Below are positions 1 to 5,212 of a DNA stretch of 5,610 nt, one piece after another. A program made the translations under genes and the position numbers. This stretch comes from Phycisphaerales bacterium. Its GTDB lineage: Bacteria; Planctomycetota; Phycisphaerae; Phycisphaerales; SM1A02. The notes beneath the pieces were generated by a model. The model searched no databases and was not told the origin of the DNA. It was given only the letters and a program-made list of their open reading frames with translations. Location: assembly GCA_022447165.1 (NCBI GenBank), contig JAKVBR010000076.1, forward strand, positions 2,284-7,893, written 5' to 3'. Numbering within the stretch: the stretch's first letter is position 1; every line of letters starts with the position of its first letter.

Positions 1-1
1 A

Positions 2-82
2 GGTACGAATGAAAACCTGGGTCTCAAAGTTAATGATAAACTCAATCTTGATCTTAACTACCTTAAATCGTTAGCCCGATAA
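2..82 (+). CDS. C-terminal end of an unidentified protein (5' truncated)
   Basis: This frame is open from the first bases of the window and ends at a TAA at 80-82, giving 26 residues that finish in LDLNYLKSLAR. The composition (Asn, Leu and Lys rich, no low-complexity run) and the absence of stops fit the tail of a real gene. It lies 88 bp upstream of the phosphatase gene on the same strand, so the two could be co-transcribed. The fragment is too short to assign a family and I do not recognise it. It could also be a chance open stretch. The upstream sequence would settle this at once. Confidence 0.45.
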   Translation, partial: GTNENLGLKVNDKLNLDLNYLKSLAR

Positions 83-146
83 TCTCGCCGTAATCAATAG
101 ACTGGCACTCTAATAAAAGAAATAAGGGTCTAACGGTACATCAAGA

Positions 147-166
147 CTTTTTTATCGCCGAAAAAG
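147..166. repeat. Small AT-rich inverted repeat just before the phosphatase start
   Basis: The arms CTTTTT (147-152) and AAAAAG (161-166) are perfect reverse complements separated by 8 nt, and end 4 nt before the ATG at 171. The phosphatase gene has no recognisable Shine-Dalgarno sequence here, so this hairpin would occupy the ribosome landing site. A six-pair, A:T-dominated stem is weak and may be a chance result of base composition. Confidence 0.25.
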
Positions 167-170
167 TAAC

Positions 171-1025
171 ATGGGCATTCCAGACCATGAAATTGAACTT
201 TCTTTTGCTAGAAGCCAGGTAGCTCTTTTAAAGCAACTTAATGAGACGCTAAGGAAAGATATCGTTTGCTTGCAAGACGAATTAGTCAAGGCCGCAGAAG
301 TGCAACAAGCATACATGTCGTCTTCAATACCAAACATTCCAGGACTTAACATTGAAACATTATGGAAACCATGCAATGTTGTCAGCGGTGATGTTTATGA
401 CATTCGTCAATTGAATAGTGATGAAGTATCAATTTTTATTGGAGATTCGATTGGTCATGGAGTTTCTGCAGCAATGCTTGGAATGATGGCAATTAGAACA
501 CTTGCAGCAAACAGGTTAGTAGATGGTTTAGCAAAATCCCCAGCAGATATGCTATACGCACTTAATGACGCAATTTGTGAAAAAGATGGTGATGCGGCAA
601 GATTTTTAACTGCTTTTTATGCGATTTATAATTTTAAAACTAATGATCTTACATACTGTGGAGCTGGTCACCCTGCGGCAATCGTATCCCAACCGTTTGG
701 CCAGCCCAAGATGCTTGAATCAAGTGGCCCTCTTCTTGGCGTGTTTCATGATGCAATATTTGAAAATGAAACGATCAAGTTAGAATCAAACAGCAAGTTT
801 GTTGTTTACTCAGATGGATTTGAACACTTGGTGCCTGAATCAACTGATGCATGCAAAGTACCCAATTATGTGCAAGCAATCCATGAAGTATGCCAATCAT
901 CGGTTGGTAAACCGTTAGAAACAATTGCATCTAAAGCAAGTAACTACATCGGACACTCTTCAGATGACCTTACGATTGTATCAATGCATGTAGGATCCGA
1001 ATTGTTTGTCAAACTTGCTGCTTAG
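171..1025 (+). CDS. SpoIIE/RsbU-type PP2C serine phosphatase
   Basis: This encodes a 284-residue cytoplasmic protein with a PPM/PP2C-SpoIIE domain, the family that dephosphorylates serine or threonine on partner proteins, classically STAS anti-sigma antagonists. Residues about 10-48 are heptad-like and probably form a coiled coil. The catalytic domain fills about 52-275. Its family landmarks are SGDVYDI (Asp74), GDSIGHG (Asp92), AGHPAA (165-170), YSDG (Asp215) and DDLT (Asp265/266), so the metal-binding acidic residues appear intact. There is no receiver, GAF, PAS or HAMP domain and no membrane segment, so any sensing must come through the coiled coil or a partner. ATG 171 is the only plausible start: a stop lies upstream in frame at 123-125 with no ATG, GTG or TTG between. 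No clear Shine-Dalgarno is visible. The 3' end overlaps riboflavin synthase tail to tail. Its substrate is unknown; no STAS protein or anti-sigma kinase is in view. Confidence 0.9.
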   Translation: MGIPDHEIELSFARSQVALLKQLNETLRKDIVCLQDELVKAAEVQQAYMSSSIPNIPGLNIETLWKPCNVVSGDVYDIRQLNSDEVSIFIGDSIGHGVSAAMLGMMAIRTLAANRLVDGLAKSPADMLYALNDAICEKDGDAARFLTAFYAIYNFKTNDLTYCGAGHPAAIVSQPFGQPKMLESSGPLLGVFHDAIFENETIKLESNSKFVVYSDGFEHLVPESTDACKVPNYVQAIHEVCQSSVGKPLETIASKASNYIGHSSDDLTIVSMHVGSELFVKLAA

Positions 1026-1632
1026 AATCAATCATCTTTTCAACAATTGATGCAATGGAGCGAGTCATCACATCTGTTTCAATGTTTATTGTGTTGCCAA
1101 CTGATAAACCCCCTAAATTTGTCATCGATAGAGTTTCTGGAATCAGTGATACTTGAAACACATCTTCTGCGTAAGATGAAATCGTAAGTGATACTCCATT
1201 TAGAGCGATGCACCCCTTTTCTACAATTTTAAACTCTATCCCATTTGGAACGGACAATGAAATGACGTGTTCGCCATCTGATTGTTTTATGCTTTTAACA
1301 GAAGTGGTGTAATCAACATGGCCTTGAACGATATGTCCGCCAAGTGGGGTCGCAACTGTGACCGCTCGTTCAATATTAATACGCTCTCCTTCAGCCCATT
1401 CACCGAGGGTGGTAACTTTTAGTGTTTCGGGAATCACATCAAATGTGATCAAAAGATTGTCACCCTTTAGCTGATGTTCAGTGACTGTTAAACAACACCC
1501 AGACAAGGCAATTGATTCGCCTCTTTTGACAGGTGAATCCCACGGAATGCACTGCACTGTGATGGATTTACCGTAGGATTCATCACGAGTTTCAATGAGT
1601 GAGCCCATTTTTTCTATGATTCCTGTAAACAT
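1009..1632 (-). CDS. ribE: Riboflavin synthase alpha chain
   Basis: This 207-residue enzyme dismutates two 6,7-dimethyl-8-ribityllumazine molecules into riboflavin plus a diaminopyrimidine, the last step of riboflavin synthesis. Its length matches the family (about 200-215). It shows the duplicated lumazine-binding fold. Repeat 1 (about 1-97) starts with the hallmark MFTGIIE and carries SGCCLTV (44-50, the catalytic-region cysteines, as in E. coli NGCCLTV) and IPETL (67-71). Repeat 2 (about 98-195) carries LGGHIVQGHVD (97-107), GVSLTI (146-151) and IPETL (164-168). The ATG at 1632 was chosen because MFTGIIE is the conserved N-terminus. An in-frame ATG at 1692 would add 20 unconserved residues and would run through the rightward promoter. 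The Shine-Dalgarno is poor (GAGGG about 14 nt upstream). No FMN riboswitch fits in the 96-bp upstream gap. It is a stand-alone gene, with no ribBA or ribH nearby in view. Confidence 0.95.
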   Translation of the reverse strand: MFTGIIEKMGSLIETRDESYGKSITVQCIPWDSPVKRGESIALSGCCLTVTEHQLKGDNLLITFDVIPETLKVTTLGEWAEGERINIERAVTVATPLGGHIVQGHVDYTTSVKSIKQSDGEHVISLSVPNGIEFKIVEKGCIALNGVSLTISSYAEDVFQVSLIPETLSMTNLGGLSVGNTINIETDVMTRSIASIVEKMIDSKQQV

Positions 1633-1636
1633 GAAT

Positions 1637-1649
1637 GGGTACAATACCC
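1637..1649. repeat. Hairpin in the ribE translation-initiation region
   Basis: The sequence GGGTA-CAA-TACCC is a perfect 5-bp inverted repeat with a 3-nt loop. On the ribE mRNA it lies 4 to 17 nt before the ATG at 1632, where a Shine-Dalgarno is expected. The only purine-rich SD-like stretch, GAGGG, overlaps its 5' arm. It may modulate initiation, or be chance; the stem is short. Confidence 0.35.
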
Positions 1650-1657
1650 TCAAGGGG

Positions 1658-1686
1658 TTGACTTGTGAGAGGTCGTCATCGATACT
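1658..1686 (+). promoter_or_regulatory. Sigma70-like promoter for the propeller-purH pair
   Basis: The -35 box TTGACT (1658-1663) matches TTGACA at 5 of 6 positions. After an ideal 17-nt spacer, the -10 box GATACT (1681-1686) matches TATAAT at 4 of 6. Transcription would start near 1692-1694, leaving a leader of about 35 nt that carries the Shine-Dalgarno at 1716-1721. It is the best promoter-like sequence in the window and sits in the right place for the rightward pair. Confidence 0.6.
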
Positions 1687-1706
1687 GCTCATTCAACATT
1701 TCTCAA
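1679..1706 (-). promoter_or_regulatory. Possible leftward promoter for ribE
   Basis: Read on the minus strand, TTGAGA (1706-1701) matches the -35 consensus at 5 of 6 positions. It is followed after 16 nt by TATCGA (1684-1679), a poor -10 matching only 3 of 6. The start would fall near 1672, giving a leader of about 40 nt before the ribE ATG at 1632. Position and direction are right, but the -10 is weak. Its -10 overlaps the rightward -10 box. Confidence 0.3.
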
Positions 1707-1709
1707 GAA

Positions 1710-1721
1710 CTCCTAAAGGAG
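1710..1721 (+). promoter_or_regulatory. Palindromic Shine-Dalgarno site of the propeller gene
   Basis: The sequence CTCCT-AA-AGGAG is a perfect inverted repeat. Its right part, AAGGAG (1716-1721), is a strong Shine-Dalgarno 7 nt before the ATG at 1729. The left arm CTCCT is complementary to it, so a second AGGAG exists on the minus strand. The 2-nt loop is too tight for a stable intramolecular hairpin, so the palindrome may have no structural role. Confidence 0.75.
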
Positions 1722-1728
1722 CAGAAAC

Positions 1729-2931
1729 ATGCCTCAGAAGCTTAAAAACACCCTACTAGCTACAATAGTCCTTTTGCTCACAATAGGGAGTACTTTTGCT
1801 GCACCTCAAAGTAACTCACTTAATATTGATCTAGCGTCCCTTAGGGACTCGGGTTTCAAGCTCGATTGGGTGACAAACACAGCGACCAAGGATTTACGCC
1901 TTGGCACAATTCAAGGCGATTCATTTTACGCAATTGACCAGGAAGATTTTCTCAATCGATTTGATTTAACTTCTGGTCGATGGATTTGGTCGGCTCCTGT
2001 TGGTAACAAGGTGTTCGATATTCATAGCATCTCCGAAGTGGAACATCAAAACGCTGTCTATGTACTATCTGACAGTGTTATTTATGTTGTGCAACAAACT
2101 ACTGGAAACAGGCCAACACAGGACAAAGAAACCGGACACACGCCCCCCTATCAAATGAAGTTAAACAGGCTCGCCACTTCACCAGCAATCTATACTGACA
2201 ACTCCTTAGTGTATGGATCTTCAAACGGTGACACTGTTTGGTTCTCGCCAGACATTGGTTACACTGAATACAGGTATAAAACAGGTGACGTTATCTATGT
2301 TAATCCAACAATGGTTCATGGAGAAATCGATGAAGAAGGCAGACGTAAAACAGCCATCATCTCCGCATCATCAGATGGCCACGTCGTTGCTGTAGACAAT
2401 AGCTCTGTAAGAAAACTTTGGGAAGCAAAACTACTCAATTCTGTAGAAGCACCGATCACTTCAATGAAAGTGAAAGATGCAGAGGGCAATGCTAAAACAT
2501 TAGTTTTGATTGCTGGTACAGATCAATACTTAAGAGCAATTGATTTAGAAACGGGCTATCCAACTTGGAAAGTGCTTACGCAAGCGCCGCTTGTTGATTC
2601 CCCTGCTCCTCTAGGTAACGCTGTTTATCAAAGAATTCCAAATCAAGGATTGGCCAAGTTTAAAGCGAATACGCAATCTATTGCAGGAGAACAAGTTTGG
2701 CTGAAGCCTGAGATTACAGGAAATCTAATTACGACTAATCGCAAGGGTCATTTGATTGTCTGGGATGATAACACTAGGCAATTACAAGTAATCGACCCAT
2801 TGCTAGGAGGTACCATTTCAACGATTGATTTACCTCAGTTTAAAAGTCTTGTGACGGACAGTAATGAAAATGGGACCTTATACGCAATTACTGATGAGCA
2901 ATTCATCGTGTGCTTATCACCAAGAAGGTAA
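1729..2931 (+). CDS. Exported PQQ-like beta-propeller repeat protein
   Basis: This encodes a 400-residue protein that begins with a typical Sec signal peptide: basic MPQKLK, a hydrophobic core at 8-20, and a likely cleavage after STFA (24/25). There is no lipobox cysteine, so it is probably periplasmic or secreted. The mature part shows repeated propeller blades with the PQQ-like signature (short strand, aspartate, turn, W): FYAIDQEDFLNRFDLTSG..W (67-87), VVAVDNSSVRKLW (219-231), LRAIDLETGYPTW (268-280), IVWDDNTRQLQVIDPLLGG (343-361) and LYAITDEQFIVCL (384-396). No dehydrogenase catalytic motif is visible. Such propellers usually act as binding scaffolds, BamB being one example, so no enzyme activity is claimed. 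The start is supported by AAGGAG 7 nt upstream. The gene ends 2 bp before purH, so the two are probably co-transcribed. The family call is firm; the specific role is unknown. Confidence 0.85.
   Translation: MPQKLKNTLLATIVLLLTIGSTFAAPQSNSLNIDLASLRDSGFKLDWVTNTATKDLRLGTIQGDSFYAIDQEDFLNRFDLTSGRWIWSAPVGNKVFDIHSISEVEHQNAVYVLSDSVIYVVQQTTGNRPTQDKETGHTPPYQMKLNRLATSPAIYTDNSLVYGSSNGDTVWFSPDIGYTEYRYKTGDVIYVNPTMVHGEIDEEGRRKTAIISASSDGHVVAVDNSSVRKLWEAKLLNSVEAPITSMKVKDAEGNAKTLVLIAGTDQYLRAIDLETGYPTWKVLTQAPLVDSPAPLGNAVYQRIPNQGLAKFKANTQSIAGEQVWLKPEITGNLITTNRKGHLIVWDDNTRQLQVIDPLLGGTISTIDLPQFKSLVTDSNENGTLYAITDEQFIVCLSPRR
2924..2928 (+). promoter_or_regulatory. Ribosome binding site that sets the purH start
   Basis: GAAGG, inside the last codons of the propeller gene, lies 5 nt before the ATG at 2934. 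This favours the MAKTNKIHRALLSVSDKSG start over an in-frame GTG at 2910. That GTG would lie inside the upstream gene and add eight unconserved residues. The overlap with the upstream stop suggests translational coupling. Confidence 0.7.
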
Positions 2932-2933
2932 AC

Positions 2934-4502
2934 ATGGCTAAAACAAATAAGATTCATCGGGCACTCCTATCAGTTAGTGATAAGAGTGGCATCGTAGATT
3001 TTGCAAGATCACTTCATGCCCTTGACATAGAAATTATTTCAACAGGTGGAACCGCAAGGATGATTGCAAAAAGCGGCATTCCTGTAACACCGGTAGAAGA
3101 AGTTACAGGCTTTCCTGAGATGTTAGATGGACGTGTTAAAACCCTGCATCCTATGATACATGGAGGCTTGCTTGGAGTTCGAGACAACAAAGAACATCAG
3201 AAAGCAATGTCTGACTACGATATTGTTCCAATTGATCTTGTTTGTATCGATTTGTACCCGTTTGAAGCAACTGTCGCCAAGCCTGACGTTACTGAATCAG
3301 AAGTTATTGAGCAAATTGATATTGGCGGGCCTGCGATGATACGGTCAGCAGCAAAGAATTTTAAGTTTGTAACTGTAATCACAAACACAAGTCAATATGA
3401 AGCAGTGATTTACTCACTTAAAAAGAATAAGGGCAAAACAACGCTGGAATTACGTAGAGACCTTGCCAATGCAGCATTTGCTAGAACAGCATCCTACGAC
3501 AGAACAATCAGCAACTGGATGAGTCAAAATGATGCTACTTCTTGCATGATTGAGGGGTCTATTCATGAAGAACTTCGCTATGGCGAGAATCCTTCACAAG
3601 AAGCAACTGTATATGCACAATCACAACAAGGTGTCAATGTCATAAACGCTCGTTTGCTTAGTGGTAAGGCAATGAGTTACAACAACTACATGGATGCTGC
3701 TTCTGCCCTAGAACTCACACAAGATTTACACACAAACACTAAACTGCCGAGCGTTTCATTCATCAAACATGCAAACCCTTGCGGAGCAGCGGTCGACCGT
3801 ACGCTAAAAGATGCATTCAATAAGGCATGGAGTTGTGACCCGCTTGCTGCATTTGGCGGCATCGTTTCATTGAGCGAAAATGTCACAGCGCATATGGCTA
3901 AACTAATCTCTACAGGCGATCGATTTATTGAAGTTATCATCGCACCGTCCTTCTCAGACAAAGCAGTCCAGCTCCTTCAGAAACGATGGAAAAATGTTCG
4001 AATCCTAGCGACTGGAGGAATGAAGCAAAACAAATCGTGGACGCAATTCAAATCCCTTCAAGGTGGGTTTGTGACACAAGAATGTCACCCTGTTGTATCA
4101 AAGCCCAAAAAGTGGGACCATGTTGCGGGGCCAAATCCAACACGACAACAACTTTTCGATGCATCAATTGCTTGGATATGTGTTAGTCACTTAAAATCAA
4201 ATGCAATTTCAGTCGCTGCAGATGGAGCACTTATTGGTGGCGGAATGGGTCAAGTCGACAGAGTTTCTTCATCACGTCTTGCTGTCCAGCGAGCACAAGA
4301 AGCCCTAACCATCGCAAAAAAACCTGTTGCTGCTTCTGATGCATTCTTCCCATTTTCAGATGGCCCAGAAATTCTGATTAATGCTGGGATCACATGCATC
4401 GTTCAGCCGGGGGGAAGTGTTCGAGATAAGGACACAATCAAACTGTGCAAAGAGCGAAATGTGACGTTGCTCATGACTGGCGAACGGTGCTTTAGGCATT
4501 AA
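2934..4502 (+). CDS. purH: Bifunctional AICAR transformylase / IMP cyclohydrolase
   Basis: PurH carries out the last two steps of de novo purine synthesis in the cytosol: formylation of AICAR with 10-formyl-tetrahydrofolate, then ring closure to IMP. At 522 residues it is close to the usual length (E. coli about 529). The N-terminal MGS-like cyclohydrolase domain (about 1-150) has LLSVSDKSG, STGGTARMI, GFPEMLDGRVKTLHP (59-73), DLYPFE and IGGPAMIRSAAKN (130-142). The transformylase domain (about 200-522) has RYGENPSQ (215-222), SYNNYMDAASA, FIKHANPCG (276-284, catalytic Lys278-His279), DPLAAFGG, ASDAFFPFSDGPE and a C-terminal TGERCFRH. Three usually histidine positions are replaced: AAKNH by AAKNF (Phe143), NPHQ by NPSQ (Ser221) and RHFRH by RCFRH (Cys519). 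Otherwise the gene is intact. It forms a pair with the upstream propeller gene and probably shares its promoter near 1658. Confidence 0.97.
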   Translation: MAKTNKIHRALLSVSDKSGIVDFARSLHALDIEIISTGGTARMIAKSGIPVTPVEEVTGFPEMLDGRVKTLHPMIHGGLLGVRDNKEHQKAMSDYDIVPIDLVCIDLYPFEATVAKPDVTESEVIEQIDIGGPAMIRSAAKNFKFVTVITNTSQYEAVIYSLKKNKGKTTLELRRDLANAAFARTASYDRTISNWMSQNDATSCMIEGSIHEELRYGENPSQEATVYAQSQQGVNVINARLLSGKAMSYNNYMDAASALELTQDLHTNTKLPSVSFIKHANPCGAAVDRTLKDAFNKAWSCDPLAAFGGIVSLSENVTAHMAKLISTGDRFIEVIIAPSFSDKAVQLLQKRWKNVRILATGGMKQNKSWTQFKSLQGGFVTQECHPVVSKPKKWDHVAGPNPTRQQLFDASIAWICVSHLKSNAISVAADGALIGGGMGQVDRVSSSRLAVQRAQEALTIAKKPVAASDAFFPFSDGPEILINAGITCIVQPGGSVRDKDTIKLCKERNVTLLMTGERCFRH

Positions 4503-4519
4503 GTATTCTTCGCAAAAGC

Positions 4520-4533
4520 AGACTAACCAGTCT
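4520..4533 (-). terminator. Weak terminator-like hairpin at the HNH gene end
   Basis: AGACT-AACC-AGTCT is a perfect 5-bp inverted repeat with a 4-nt loop that spans the HNH stop codon in the 20-bp convergent gap with purH. Read on the minus strand it is followed after GC by TTTT, so it could be a weak intrinsic terminator for the HNH gene. On the plus strand no T-run follows. The short stem with only two G:C pairs makes this tentative. Confidence 0.25.
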
Positions 4534-5161
4534 CATCAACAAGTTCGATTGTCCAGTAGGCGTTGTTTAAGAATGCTTTCCAAGACGAATATTGTTTCTT
4601 TCCAATCCGAACTTTAAGCGAGTCGCATCTCTTTGGCTTGTATGGCATTCTTTTTAACTTCATGCCAGCCTCCTTGGGCGTTCGCCCTCCCTTCCTAGTG
4701 TTACATCTTAAACACGCACATACGAGATTAGTCCATACATTAACGCCACCTTGAACTCTTGGAATGACATGATCAAGTGTTAATTCAGAAGATTGAAAGC
4801 GATTGCCACAGTATTGGCACTTATTCTTATCTCTCGCATACAAATTACGTCTTGTTAACTTGACTTTTGGCTTAACGAACTTGTCATAACCAAGCAATCG
4901 AATAACCTTTGGGATGGCGAGTTCAATACTAGGAAGTTGAATCCAATGATGGGCTTCTGGCTCGAACTCTTTTTGAAGTTCAGCAACATCAACCCAATCT
5001 TTTAATGCAAACGATTCATAATGACCATCTTGTGTGGAAACAATCTCTGCAGTATTTCGACAAAGCAGAGTAAATGCTTGTCTAGCGGTAACAACACTGA
5101 CAGCTGAATAGCCACGGTTAAGTACAAGTACTTTTTGATGAATTGCTGTTAATGCAGTCAC
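4523..5161 (-). CDS. HNH endonuclease family protein
   Basis: This encodes a 212-residue soluble protein with a C-terminal zinc-ribbon HNH nuclease core. CQYC (115-118) and the second knuckle CLRC (150-153) would bind structural zinc. Between them LTLDHVIPRVQGG (128-139) supplies the Asp130-His131 metal and catalytic pair, and Asn145 and Asn154 match the conserved NL and CN positions. The stretch NTRKGGRTPKEAGM matches the common RTPxEAGM tail. The N-terminal 100 residues (KVLVLNRGYSAVSVVTARQA onward) resemble a conserved module in stand-alone chromosomal HNH proteins of several phyla. Their role is not established; DNA repair or defence are guesses. The start is GTG 5161 because GGAGG lies 8 nt upstream; an in-frame GTG at 5176 has no such site. 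It follows nuoB by 51 bp on the same strand and may be its operon partner. No inactivating change is seen. Confidence 0.88.
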   Translation of the reverse strand: MTALTAIHQKVLVLNRGYSAVSVVTARQAFTLLCRNTAEIVSTQDGHYESFALKDWVDVAELQKEFEPEAHHWIQLPSIELAIPKVIRLLGYDKFVKPKVKLTRRNLYARDKNKCQYCGNRFQSSELTLDHVIPRVQGGVNVWTNLVCACLRCNTRKGGRTPKEAGMKLKRMPYKPKRCDSLKVRIGKKQYSSWKAFLNNAYWTIELVDETG

Positions 5162-5169
5162 CTTACAAA

Positions 5170-5174
5170 CCTCC
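5170..5174 (-). promoter_or_regulatory. Ribosome binding site of the HNH gene
   Basis: GGAGG on the minus strand lies 8 nt before GTG 5161. It falls inside the reading frame that would start at GTG 5176, so it decides in favour of the shorter protein. Confidence 0.75.
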
Positions 5175-5212
5175 ACAATAAGTTGTATCAGATTGTTGAG
5201 CCCTTAGGGGAA

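Noticed and set aside
102..118. TGGCAC resembling a sigma54 -24 element upstream of the phosphatase gene
   Set aside because: No TTGC-type -12 element follows at the required spacing.
1633..1692. In-frame 20-residue N-terminal extension of riboflavin synthase from ATG 1692
   Set aside because: MFTGIIE is the conserved family N-terminus. The added residues have no family resemblance, and the best rightward promoter lies in this DNA.
2910..2933. GTG at 2910 as the start of purH
   Set aside because: It would overlap the propeller gene and add eight unconserved residues, while ATG 2934 has its own ribosome site and matches the family N-terminus.
3686..3961. Open frame of 91 codons antisense to purH
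   Set aside because: It lies wholly inside a well-conserved gene, has no recognisable motif and no ribosome site; it is a shadow frame.
5162..5176. GTG at 5176 as the start of the HNH gene
   Set aside because: A GGAGG at 5174-5170 lies inside those first codons at ideal distance from GTG 5161, so the shorter form is preferred.
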